Positions 25,744-34,467 of a stretch of 64,000 nucleotides of DNA are shown one piece after another. Each line of letters begins with the position of its first letter. The stretch's first letter is position 1. Origin of the DNA: JACVRW01 sp963835705 (GTDB lineage Bacteria > Actinomycetota > Thermoleophilia > Solirubrobacterales > Thermoleophilaceae); assembly GCA_963835705.1 (NCBI GenBank), contig CAWIGR010000007.1, positions 238,471-302,470 of the forward strand, given 5' to 3'. The translations under genes and the position numbers were made by a program. The notes under the pieces were generated by a model. The model was not told the origin of the DNA, did no database searches, and saw only the letters and a program-made list of their open reading frames with translations.

Positions 25744-28179
25744 GTGCGGGCGGGGGCCCTCCTCGCTGCGTTGGCCGTCGCACTGCTACCGGCCGGCGCG
25801 GCAGTGGCCGAACCGCCCTGGCAGTCTGCGGAGCGCACGCAGGCGGCGCTGTTCGACGCGCAGACGGAGCTGCTGCTGGACGCGCCGGGGGGCGGCGTGC
25901 CGCCGGCGTCGCCTCGCGCGGTGGCCCGGGTCGCCGCCGGCTCACGCGCGTTCCGCGGTCCGCTTGCCGCCGGCCTCCGCGAGGACGCGCCCGCCGCACT
26001 GCACGACGCTCGCGCCGCGCTTCGAGCGGCCGCCGCGGCCGTCGCGCGCGGCGACCAGATCGGCCTCGCGGCCGCGCGCGGCCGCCTGCGCGCCGCCGTC
26101 CTGCGCGGCTCCTACGAGGTCACGCTCGCAGCCGTGCAGCGAGGCGACGCCCGCACCGCCGCCGGCTGGCTGCTCCTCCGCGAGTTTCGACAGGCCACGC
26201 GCTTCACGCGCCCCGGCGTGGACGCCACCAACGCCGTACGCCGGCTCCGCGGCCGGACAGCGTCGCCCGCCCGCACCGGCCTGGCGGTGCGCAAGGACCT
26301 GCTCGACGCCTACCAGGCGCGCCTGCTGGACGAGCTGGAGGAGGCCGCGGGCGCGAACGCGAAGGGCTTCCGGGCCCGGCGCGCCGAGGCGGCCGCTATC
26401 GCCGCGGGCTACTTCGAGATCCTAGCTTCGGAGTACGAGGACCAGCGAGGTCAGGCAGCCCTCGCCGGCGCAATTGCCGCGTTCCGCCGGCTGGGCGACG
26501 CCGGCGCCGCCGGCGACCGGGCCGCCTTCGACGACGCGCTCGGCGAAGCCCGCGCGGTCCTCGACGGATTCACGGCCGCGCCGTTCACACCGGAAGAGCA
26601 GGCCCGCCGGGCCCAGCAGCTCGTCCGCTTCCTCGACCTCGTGCCGATCGAGTACCGCGACGGCACGGACGACGGCAGGGTCACGATCCCGTTCGAGATC
26701 CAGGAGGCGATCGCCTTCCGCGACGGGGCGGAAGCGGCGTTCGGCGACCTCGAGGCGGCGCTGGAGCGCCGCGACGCGCGCGCGGCGGGCGCCGCCGAGC
26801 GCGCTCTGGATCAGCTCGAGGTGTACGTCGAGGACGCCGGGAGCGGCCGCAGGGTGGTGGACGAGGACGAGGTGGAGGCGGCGCACGAGCGGGCCGCCCA
26901 GCTGCTCGACGGGCTCTTCCCGGAAGAGTGGAAGGAGGCCGACTCGCAGGCCGACTTCGACCTCATCGACCTCACCCTCGACCGCATGGAGGCCGCCGCG
27001 GCGGCCGGCGAGTGGAAGCAGGCCGAGCAGGCCCGCCTCGAGGCGTACGCGTTCTTCGAATTCGGCCCGGAGCTGAGCCTCCGCTCGCTCGCCCCGGACG
27101 TGGTGGCGCGCGTGGAGGGGCTCGTCTGGTTCGGCGCCGACGGCGAGGAGGGCCTCGCGCAGCTGATCGCGCGCGAGCGCCCGGCGCGGGAGCTGCGCGA
27201 GTCGCGGCTCGCGCTCGACGAGGCGCTGCGCGACGGCGCCGGGGCCCTCGGCGAGGGTGCCGGGACCACCACGGTGGTCACCAACGCGGCCGTGATCGTC
27301 TTCCGCGAGGGACTCGAGGCGGTGCTGATCCTCGCGGCGGTCATGGCCAGCCTGCTCGGACCGGCGAGGCGCCACCGCCGCCCCATGCTGATCGGGGCCG
27401 CGCTCGCGCTCGTGGCGAGCGCGATCACGTTCGTGCTCGCCCAGACGGTGCTCACCTCGCTGGCCCAGTACGGCGAGAAGCTCGAGGCGATCGTCGGCCT
27501 CATCGCGATCGGCGTGCTGCTGCTGGTGCTGAACTGGTTCTTCCACCGCGTCTACTGGACCGACCACCTGTCGCGGTTCCACAAGCGGCGCAAGCGGCTG
27601 CTCGGGATGGCCGAGACGGGCCTGTGGGCGTCGCAGGGCGTGGGCTTCGTGCTGCTCGGCTTCTCGACCGTCTACCGCGAGGGCTTCGAGACCGTGCTGT
27701 TCCTCCAGGCGCTCGAGCTGAACTCGGGTCTCTGGATCGTGCTCCAGGGCGTGGCGCTCGGCGGGGCGGCGGTCCTGGCGGTCGCGTTCCTGACCTTCAA
27801 GCTCGAGCGCAAGCTGCCTTACAAGCGAATGCTGATCGTGACGGGTGTGCTGCTCACGGCCGTGCTGGTGATCATGGTCGGCAAGACCGCGCGGACGATG
27901 CAGGGCGTGGGCTGGATCCCGATCACGCCGCTCGACTTCGAGCCGCCCTACTGGGCAGGCGTCTGGCTGGGCATCTTCCCGACCGTCGAGACGATCGCGG
28001 CGCAGATCGGCGCGGCCGTCTTCGTGCTCGGCAGCTACGTGCTGGCCGAGCGGGTACGCACGCGCGGGCGCCGCAGGGCGGCCCGGGCTGCCGCGGCGCC
28101 GGCACCGCCCGCCTCGGCGCCTACCCGAGCTTCAGAACCTCAGGCGCGGGCTTCCCGGCAGCGAGTCTCTTCTCGATAG
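25744..28179 (+). CDS. FTR1-family iron permease with large N-terminal exported domain
   Basis: 811 residues starting at GTG 25744 with a signal peptide (LLAALAVALLPAGAAVA). Residues about 30-510 are a helical, Ala/Glu/Arg-rich exported domain. The membrane part has about seven segments and both FTR1 iron-binding motifs, REGLE (about 520) and REGFE (about 645), whose Glu residues handle Fe3+. FTR1/EfeU proteins import iron with a partner that binds or oxidises it; the fused N-terminal domain probably does part of that job. The 3' end overlaps the converging oxidoreductase gene by 59 bp. Confidence 0.9.
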   Translation: MRAGALLAALAVALLPAGAAVAEPPWQSAERTQAALFDAQTELLLDAPGGGVPPASPRAVARVAAGSRAFRGPLAAGLREDAPAALHDARAALRAAAAAVARGDQIGLAAARGRLRAAVLRGSYEVTLAAVQRGDARTAAGWLLLREFRQATRFTRPGVDATNAVRRLRGRTASPARTGLAVRKDLLDAYQARLLDELEEAAGANAKGFRARRAEAAAIAAGYFEILASEYEDQRGQAALAGAIAAFRRLGDAGAAGDRAAFDDALGEARAVLDGFTAAPFTPEEQARRAQQLVRFLDLVPIEYRDGTDDGRVTIPFEIQEAIAFRDGAEAAFGDLEAALERRDARAAGAAERALDQLEVYVEDAGSGRRVVDEDEVEAAHERAAQLLDGLFPEEWKEADSQADFDLIDLTLDRMEAAAAAGEWKQAEQARLEAYAFFEFGPELSLRSLAPDVVARVEGLVWFGADGEEGLAQLIARERPARELRESRLALDEALRDGAGALGEGAGTTTVVTNAAVIVFREGLEAVLILAAVMASLLGPARRHRRPMLIGAALALVASAITFVLAQTVLTSLAQYGEKLEAIVGLIAIGVLLLVLNWFFHRVYWTDHLSRFHKRRKRLLGMAETGLWASQGVGFVLLGFSTVYREGFETVLFLQALELNSGLWIVLQGVALGGAAVLAVAFLTFKLERKLPYKRMLIVTGVLLTAVLVIMVGKTARTMQGVGWIPITPLDFEPPYWAGVWLGIFPTVETIAAQIGAAVFVLGSYVLAERVRTRGRRRAARAAAAPAPPASAPTRASEPQARASRQRVSSR

Positions 28180-31100
28180 CCGCCGCCCGCTTGCGGAACA
28201 TCACCACGTTCCGCAGCTTGATCTCCTCGTAGCCGCGGATCAGGTCCGGCAGCTCGAGCAGCTCGAGCGCGGTGGCGTGGTTGTCGGGCGTGAGCTTCGT
28301 GAGCGTGCGGCCGACCATGTCCTGGTACTCGGCGATCAGGCCGCGCTCCATGCGGCGCACCTCGGCGCGCCCGAACGGGTCGAGCCGCGTGCCGCGCAGG
28401 CGGCGCATCCGGTACAGCGCGCGGAACGAGGGCACGAACCAGCTACCCAGCTTGAGCTTGCGGTCCAGCCCCATCGCCCGCAGCATCGGCGGGTGGAGGT
28501 TGAACCAGACCTTCGCGTCCTCGCCGAACTCCGCGCTCATCTTGGCCTGCTCGACTGCGTCCAGGTGCAGGCGGGCCACCTCGTACTCGTCCTTGTAGGC
28601 CATCAGCTTGAACAGGTGGCGGGCCACCGCCTGGGCCAGCTCGGAGTGGCCCGGCGTGCGCTCCTGCTCGGCCACGTGCACCCGCCGCACGACCTCGGCG
28701 TAGCGCCGCGCGTAGTCCTCGTCCTGGTAGGCGACGAGCTCGGGCACCCGCACCTCGGCCAGCCGGCGCAGCTCGTCCCGGTCGCCGTCCACGGCGAGGT
28801 CCACGAGCTCGCGCTCGCGCTCGGACAGCTCGCGCACCGGCACGACCGACTCGGGCGACTGCGTGGCCCGCTCGACCTCGTCGGGGGCGGCCACCACGGC
28901 CCGGCCCCACGCGAGCGCGGCCAGGTTCTTCTCCACGGCGGCGCCGTTCAGGCGGATCGCGGCCTCGAGCGACTCGCGCGAGACCGGCAGCATGCCGCGC
29001 TGGTAGGCCGCTCCCAGCGCGAGCGTGTTGGTCATCATGTGGTCGCCGAAGAGGCGCTCGGAGAGGCGCTGCGCGTCGAGGTAGAGGTTGTGCTGGGCCC
29101 GGGTGGCGGCGTCGATCTTGTCGAGCTGGTGGGCCAGCTCGGGGAAGCGCTCGTTCACGTCCACGACCATCCGCCCGGTCGGCACCGCGCTGGTGGACAC
29201 CACGGCCACGGTGCGATCGGCTGCCGCGGTCACGAGGTTCTTGTCGCTGGCCGCGCCGAGCAGGTCGAAGCCGAGGTAGAGGTCGATCGAGCCGGCCGGC
29301 GCCTTGGACGCGGCGGCCAGCGGCTCGCGCGAGAGGCGCAGGTCCGACGTGACCGGCCCGCCCTTCTGCGAAAGGCCGGTCTGGTCGAGGCCTGACACGT
29401 GCAGGCCGTCCATCAGGGCGGCCATGCCGAGCACCTGGTTCACGGTCACGACGCCCGTGCCGCCGATTCCCATCATGCGCACGCCGAAGTCCTCGTCCGA
29501 GACGAGCGGCTGCGGCTCGGGCAGCTCGACCTCGAGGACCGGCGTCACGTGCTTCGCCTTCTCGCCCGGCACGACGGTGAGGAAGGAGGGGCAGTCCCCC
29601 TCGAGGCACGAGTAGTCCTTGTTGCACGAGGCCTGGTGGATCTGCGTCTTGCGGCCGAACTCGGTCTCGACCGGGAGCACCGATAGGCAGCTCGACTTCT
29701 CGCCGCAGTCGCCGCAGCCCTCGCACACCCGCTCGTTGATCCAGATCCGCTCGGCCGGCTCGGGCTGGGTGCCGCGCTTGCGCGAGCGGCGCTTCTCGGC
29801 CGCGCACTCCTGATCGTGGATCAGCACGGTCACGCCCTCCACCTGCGCCAGCTCCTGCTGTGCGGCGAGCAGCTCCTCGCGGCCGCGCAGGTCGGCGATC
29901 GGCGACAGCGCCACTCCCTTGTAGCGGCTCGTGTCCTCGGCGGTGACGATGATCCGCTTGACGCCCTCGAGCTCGAGCCAGCGCGTCAGGTCGGGCACCG
30001 ACAGCTGGCCCTCGATCGCCTGGCCGCCGGTCATCGCGACGTGCTCGTTGTAGAGCAGCTTGTAGGTGATGTTCACGCCGGCGGCCACCGCGGCGCGGAC
30101 GGCGAGCGAGCCGGAGTGGTGGAAGGTGCCGTCGCCCAGGTTCTGGACCAGGTGCGTGTCCTCGGTGAAGGGCGCCATGCCGATCCACTGCGCGCCCTCG
30201 CCGCCCATCTGCGTGATCCCGGTGATCTCGCCCTTCCCCTCGGGGTTGAGCAGCACCATCGTGTGGCAGCCGATGCCGCCGCCCACGAGCGTGCCCTCGG
30301 GCGCCTTGATCGAGGAGTTGTGCGGGCAGCCGGAGCAGAAGAAGGGGGTGCGCTGTGCCCCATCGCCGGCCATCATCGGCAGCTCGCGGCCGCGGTTCTC
30401 GATCGAGTCGAGCCGTCGGATGTACGCCTCCACGGAGTCGAGCTGGATCTTGCGGCCTAGGCGGGCCGCCACGGCCCGGGCGATCATGTCGGCGTCGAGG
30501 TCGAGCTCCGCCGGCAGCAGGCGCTCGCCGCGCTCGTCGCGCTTGCCGTGCACGGGCGGAGCGCTCTCGGTGCCGTAGAGGGTCTCCTTGACGAGCGTCT
30601 CCAGGAACGGGCCCTTCTCCTCCACGACCAGGATCTCGCCGAGCCCGCGGGCGAACTCGCGCACGATCTCCTGCTCGAGCGGCCAGATCATGCCGAGCTT
30701 GAGGATGCGGATGCCGGCGCGCTCGAGGACGCCGTTGTCGAGGCCGAGGCTGCGCAGCGCGTGCTTCAGGTCGTGGTAGGCCTTGCCGCCGGCCACGATG
30801 CCGAGCCAGGCGTCCTTCGCGCCCTCGATGCGGTTGACCCCGTTCTCGCGCGCGTAGGCGAGCGCGAGGTCGGTGCGCACGCCCAGCAGGCTGCGTTCCA
30901 TCTCGAGCGACGGCGGGGCCAGCAGGTGGCCGGTCGGCTCGTGCTCGTAGCCGAGGTCGGGCAGCACCGGGGAGACGCGGCCGGGCGCCACATCGATCGT
31001 GCCGACGGCGTCGGCCACGCTCGTGACGATCTTGAAGCCGGACCACAGCCCCGAGGCGCGCGAGCAGGCGTATGCGTGCAGGCCGAGGTCCACGACCTCC

Positions 31101-31714
31101 TGCACGTTGCCGGGGAAGAAGACCGGCATGTGGAGGCTCGCGAACATCGACTCGGACGCGCTCGGGATCGTGGAGGACTTGCAGCTCGGGTCGTCGCCCA
31201 CGACGGCGAGGCCGCCGCCGGTGCGGGACACCCCCACGAAGTTGCCGTGGCGCAGGGAGTCTGCGGCGCGGTCCAGGCCGGGTGCCTTGCCGTACCACAT
31301 GCCCAGCACGCCGTCGTAGTTCGAGCCCGGAAGCTGAGCGGTGAGCTGGCTGCCCCAGGCGGAGGTTGCGCCGAGCTCCTCGTTGAGGCCGGGCACGTGG
31401 CGCACGTGGTGCTCGTCGAGCAGCTTGCGGTTGCGCTGGAGCTCCTGGTCGAGCCCGCCCAGCGGCGAGCCCTGGTAGCCCGAGATCATCGTGCCGGTGT
31501 GGAGGCCGCGGCTGCGGTCGGCGCGGTGCTGCTCGAGCGCCAGCCGGACGAGGCCCTGCACCCCGGTGAGGAGTACGCGGCCCTGGTCCAGGACATACTT
31601 GTCGTCGAGGGAGATCTCGCGGCGCGCGCGCTCGGGCTGCCCGTTCCGGTCGCGCTTCAGCCGGTTGCCGGACGCGGGGTGCGCGCTGCGGCGGCGCATG
31701 GCCGTCGACGTCAT
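28121..31714 (-). CDS. Fused indolepyruvate:ferredoxin oxidoreductase-family protein
   Basis: 1197 residues, the length of fused IorA+IorB proteins. The N-terminal pyrimidine-binding half has SGYQGSPLGGLDQEL; the thiamine-diphosphate half has CSGCPHNSS (about 461) and GGGIGCHTM. A ferredoxin-like cluster region has CEGCGDCGEKSSC (about 663) and CNKDYSCLEGDC, and the gamma-type domain begins GIGGTGVVTVNQVLG. The enzyme turns aryl- or branched-chain 2-oxo acids and CoA into acyl-CoA, CO2 and reduced ferredoxin. Start ATG 31714, 7 nt after GGGAGGAG. It is divergent from an amino-acid dehydrogenase that could supply the 2-oxo acid. Confidence 0.9.
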   Translation of the reverse strand: MTSTAMRRRSAHPASGNRLKRDRNGQPERARREISLDDKYVLDQGRVLLTGVQGLVRLALEQHRADRSRGLHTGTMISGYQGSPLGGLDQELQRNRKLLDEHHVRHVPGLNEELGATSAWGSQLTAQLPGSNYDGVLGMWYGKAPGLDRAADSLRHGNFVGVSRTGGGLAVVGDDPSCKSSTIPSASESMFASLHMPVFFPGNVQEVVDLGLHAYACSRASGLWSGFKIVTSVADAVGTIDVAPGRVSPVLPDLGYEHEPTGHLLAPPSLEMERSLLGVRTDLALAYARENGVNRIEGAKDAWLGIVAGGKAYHDLKHALRSLGLDNGVLERAGIRILKLGMIWPLEQEIVREFARGLGEILVVEEKGPFLETLVKETLYGTESAPPVHGKRDERGERLLPAELDLDADMIARAVAARLGRKIQLDSVEAYIRRLDSIENRGRELPMMAGDGAQRTPFFCSGCPHNSSIKAPEGTLVGGGIGCHTMVLLNPEGKGEITGITQMGGEGAQWIGMAPFTEDTHLVQNLGDGTFHHSGSLAVRAAVAAGVNITYKLLYNEHVAMTGGQAIEGQLSVPDLTRWLELEGVKRIIVTAEDTSRYKGVALSPIADLRGREELLAAQQELAQVEGVTVLIHDQECAAEKRRSRKRGTQPEPAERIWINERVCEGCGDCGEKSSCLSVLPVETEFGRKTQIHQASCNKDYSCLEGDCPSFLTVVPGEKAKHVTPVLEVELPEPQPLVSDEDFGVRMMGIGGTGVVTVNQVLGMAALMDGLHVSGLDQTGLSQKGGPVTSDLRLSREPLAAASKAPAGSIDLYLGFDLLGAASDKNLVTAAADRTVAVVSTSAVPTGRMVVDVNERFPELAHQLDKIDAATRAQHNLYLDAQRLSERLFGDHMMTNTLALGAAYQRGMLPVSRESLEAAIRLNGAAVEKNLAALAWGRAVVAAPDEVERATQSPESVVPVRELSERERELVDLAVDGDRDELRRLAEVRVPELVAYQDEDYARRYAEVVRRVHVAEQERTPGHSELAQAVARHLFKLMAYKDEYEVARLHLDAVEQAKMSAEFGEDAKVWFNLHPPMLRAMGLDRKLKLGSWFVPSFRALYRMRRLRGTRLDPFGRAEVRRMERGLIAEYQDMVGRTLTKLTPDNHATALELLELPDLIRGYEEIKLRNVVMFRKRAAAIEKRLAAGKPAPEVLKLG

Positions 31715-31737
31715 CGCAGAGCTCCTCCCTCTCAGGC

Positions 31738-31767
31738 ATTGGTGAGCGCACTTTACCATTGGTGGTA
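31738..31767. promoter_or_regulatory. Candidate regulator site in the divergent promoter
   Basis: ATTGGTG occurs twice, 20 bp apart (31738-31744 and 31758-31764), on the same helical face. The second copy lies in TACCA-TTGG-TGGTA (31754-31767). TTGGT half-sites resemble those of FadR-type (FCD) GntR regulators, and such a regulator is encoded downstream at 32989. The assignment is inference. Confidence 0.4.
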
Positions 31768-31828
31768 CACGGAAGCCACCCCGCGTCCCGCTTGAAGCAA
31801 ACCGGCACCGGGTATAAGGTCAAGCATC

Positions 31829-32905
31829 ATGACCATTGCTACCCAGCCCGTCTCGACTCCAATCCCGGCGATCACCGACGACGACCACGAGCAGGTCGTG
31901 ATCCGCCAGGACCCCGAGACCGGGCTGCGGTTCATCGTCGCCGTGCACTCCACGGTGCTCGGCCCCTCGCTCGGCGGGATGCGCCTGAAGCGCTACCCGG
32001 GCGGCCTGCGCGAAGCCCTCGACGACGTCATGGGGCTCGCCCGCACGATGACCCTGAAGGCCTCCGCCGCGGGGCTCGACCTGGGCGGCGGCAAGTCGGT
32101 GATGATCGACGACGGGCGCACCGAGATGCGCCGCGCCCGCCTGGAAGGGGCCGCGCGCGCGATCGAGTCGCTGGAGGGCGCCTACATCACCGCGGAGGAC
32201 ATCGGCACCACCTGCGCGGACATGGACTACATGGCGCGGTTCACGCGCTTCTGCGTGGGCCGCTCGCGCGAGAACGGCGGCGGGGGCGATCCGTCCCCGG
32301 TGACGGCCGAGACGGTCTTCCAGGCGATCCGGCGCGGGCTCGAGGCGCACGACGGCTCCGGCGAGCTCGACGGCCGGCGGATCGGCGTGGTGGGGCTCGG
32401 CAAGGTCGGCGGCAGGCTGGCGGCGCAGCTCGCGGAGGCCGGCGCGAACGTGGTGGCATGCGACCTCGACGACGGCCGCTGCGAGGAGTTCGCCTCGGAG
32501 CGCGGCGCAGAGATCGCGCCGTCCGCCGAGGCGATCCTGGGGCTCGAGCTGGACGTGCTCGCCCCGTGCGCGGCCGGCGGCCTGATCGACGACGCGCTGG
32601 CCCGCTCGATCGACGCCCGCGTGGTGGCGGGCGCCGCCAACAACCCGCTGACGAGCCCCAAGGTCGCACACACGCTGATGGAGCGCGGCATCCTCTACGT
32701 GCCCGACTTCCTCGCCAACTGCGGCGGGCTGATCCACGTATCGAGCGAGTGGTACGCCGGCGCCGGACCGAGCGTGGCCGACCGGATAGCGCGCGCCATG
32801 GACCGGCTCGACCAGGCGATGGCCGTGGCAGCCGCAGAGGGCTCCACGCCGCTCGAGGTGGCAGAGCGCCAGGCGCTCGAGCGGGTCGAAGCCGCAAGTC
32901 GATGA
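31829..32905 (+). CDS. Leucine/phenylalanine-type amino-acid dehydrogenase
   Basis: 358 residues, the usual length for Leu/Val/Phe dehydrogenases. The catalytic Lys residues are in TMTLKASAAGLDLGGGKS (Lys near 77 and 89), the Asp in AEDIGTTCADMDYM, and the NAD site is VGLGKVGGRLAAQLAEAG (about 186). It deaminates a branched or aromatic L-amino acid to its 2-oxo acid with NAD. TAAGGT (31815-31820) is 8 nt before the ATG, so translation may be leaderless. It pairs with the divergent oxidoreductase, and a FadR-family regulator follows. Confidence 0.9.
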   Translation: MTIATQPVSTPIPAITDDDHEQVVIRQDPETGLRFIVAVHSTVLGPSLGGMRLKRYPGGLREALDDVMGLARTMTLKASAAGLDLGGGKSVMIDDGRTEMRRARLEGAARAIESLEGAYITAEDIGTTCADMDYMARFTRFCVGRSRENGGGGDPSPVTAETVFQAIRRGLEAHDGSGELDGRRIGVVGLGKVGGRLAAQLAEAGANVVACDLDDGRCEEFASERGAEIAPSAEAILGLELDVLAPCAAGGLIDDALARSIDARVVAGAANNPLTSPKVAHTLMERGILYVPDFLANCGGLIHVSSEWYAGAGPSVADRIARAMDRLDQAMAVAAAEGSTPLEVAERQALERVEAASR

Positions 32906-32988
32906 CCACGGGCGCTGGGTCGTTAAGCGAGCACGCGGTGCGTGCGAGCGCTCGCCGTTCTTCAGGGCGGCCTTATAGTGGACTCGGC

Positions 32989-33780
32989 TTGGAGCGCTCG
33001 TTCGAGCCCGTCGCCACGCGCCGGACGTTCGAGGAGGCCGTGGAGCAGATCGCCGAGAAGATCAAGGCCGGCGACCTGCATACCGGGGACCGCCTTCCGT
33101 CCGAACGCGAGCTGGCCGCCCAGATGCGGATCAGCCGTCCGACCCTGCGCGAGGCGATCAAGGTCCTGACCGAGGCCGGCGTGCTGGAGGTGCGCCGCGG
33201 CCAATCGGGTGGGATCTTCGTGGCCTCGGAGCTGATCCCGCGCGAGCTGCTGCGCAGCCGCCAGGAGATCCGCTTCGGCGAGATCGCCGGCGTGCTCGAG
33301 GCGCGGCGCCTGCTGGAGCCGCGGGTGGCGCAGCTCGCGGCCGTGCACGCCACCGAGGACGACTTCGCCACGATGGCGCAGACGATCGAGCGCCAGCGCG
33401 AGCTCGCGGCGAGCGACGACTTCCTGAGCCACGAGGACCTCTTCCTTCAGCTTGACCTGAAGTTCCACCTGGCGCTGGCGCGGGCCACCCGAAACGCGAC
33501 GATCGTCGGCCTGATGCGCACGATGCTGCGCCAGCTCGAGATCGCCCGCGACATGGCGATGCACGCCCCGCTGGTGCCCGACTGGACGATCGACATCCAC
33601 AAGCGCACGCTGACCGCCGTGCGCGCCGCCGACTTCCCGTTGATCGACGAGGTCATGGACGAGCACCTGGCCCAGCTCGAGCAGATTTGGGAGCGCGAGA
33701 CGGGCCGCGGCCTGGTGCGCACGCTGCCGGACTTCCTGCAGCCGGTGGCGGAGCGCTCGCGGGCCCTGCGGACCGGCTAG
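32989..33780 (+). CDS. FadR-subfamily (GntR/FCD) transcription regulator
   Basis: About 263 residues. The winged helix has the GntR signature (IAEKIKAGDLHTGDRLPSE, then MRISRPTLREAIKVLTEAGV), and the FCD effector domain follows (VLEARRLLEPRVAQLAA, FHLALARATRN, HKRTLTAVRAAD; Asp and His residues for metal). FCD regulators sense acids or acyl-CoAs and usually repress. No ATG or GTG fits; TTG 32989 does, with TATAGT (32974-32979) 9 nt upstream. It probably controls the dehydrogenase and oxidoreductase. Its TAG is the reverse complement of the TetR gene's TAG: both lie in CTAG, 33777-33780. Confidence 0.85.
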   Translation: MERSFEPVATRRTFEEAVEQIAEKIKAGDLHTGDRLPSERELAAQMRISRPTLREAIKVLTEAGVLEVRRGQSGGIFVASELIPRELLRSRQEIRFGEIAGVLEARRLLEPRVAQLAAVHATEDDFATMAQTIERQRELAASDDFLSHEDLFLQLDLKFHLALARATRNATIVGLMRTMLRQLEIARDMAMHAPLVPDWTIDIHKRTLTAVRAADFPLIDEVMDEHLAQLEQIWERETGRGLVRTLPDFLQPVAERSRALRTG

Positions 33781-34376
33781 GCGCGCTTCTGATCCTGTAG
33801 CGCCTCGAGGCCGCCGCGGAGGAAGACCAGCAGGCTGTCGAGCGTCTCGAGCGAGTGCTCGGCGTTCTCGTCGATCACGCCGATCGCCGCCGTGGCCGCC
33901 GCGCCGACCAGCCGGGGACGCAGATCACCGGGCTCGTCACCGAGGTCCTGGGCGGCCGCCTCGGCGATCAGGTCGGCGAACTTGCCCATGAGGTGCTGGG
34001 AGTGGGCGGCGAGCGACTCGTTCTCGCGCACCAGGCGCTTCCGCAGCCGCTTTTCGCGCAGGCTCTCGGCGCCCAGCTCTCCTTCCCCGTCCTCGATGCC
34101 GGCGCGGAGGGCGTCGATCGTGTTGGTGCCCGGCTGGCGCTCGCGCAGCCATGAGGCGACCGTGGCGTGGGTCGCCTCGAAGTCGTAGAAGACGACGTCG
34201 TCCTTCGAGGGGAAATAGGAGAAGAACGTCCGGGGCGCGATGTCAGCGGCGTCGGCGATGTCGGCGATCGTGGTGCCGTCAAACCCGCGCTGGTCGAAGA
34301 GCTCGAACGCCTCCTCGACGATCCGCTCGCGCGTCCGCTGCTTCTTGCGTTCTCTCAGTCCCGGCGTGGCCTCCAT
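33777..34376 (-). CDS. TetR-family regulator
   Basis: 199 residues. The helix-turn-helix is standard: RERKKQRTRERIVEEAFELF, FDGTTIADIADAADIAPRTFFSYFPSKDDV (residues about 28-57). The C-terminal domain is helical and ligand-specific. It lies divergent from an MMPL exporter with a 91-bp AT-rich gap, so it probably represses that pump and itself. ATG 34376 has TATCAT (34385-34390, minus strand) 8 nt upstream. Confidence 0.85.
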   Translation of the reverse strand: MEATPGLRERKKQRTRERIVEEAFELFDQRGFDGTTIADIADAADIAPRTFFSYFPSKDDVVFYDFEATHATVASWLRERQPGTNTIDALRAGIEDGEGELGAESLREKRLRKRLVRENESLAAHSQHLMGKFADLIAEAAAQDLGDEPGDLRPRLVGAAATAAIGVIDENAEHSLETLDSLLVFLRGGLEALQDQKRA

Positions 34377-34467
34377 CGCTGTAAATGATACACCTGAAGC
34401 AGACTTGCGCTCAGAGTGATTATGCGTTCTAGGCAAAATTGCATTCAGTGTGTTATTGTGCTCACCC

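Noticed and set aside
28443..31823. 1126-residue minus-strand frame inside the oxidoreductase
   Set aside because: Alternate frame of the oxidoreductase; Arg/Pro-rich with no motif.
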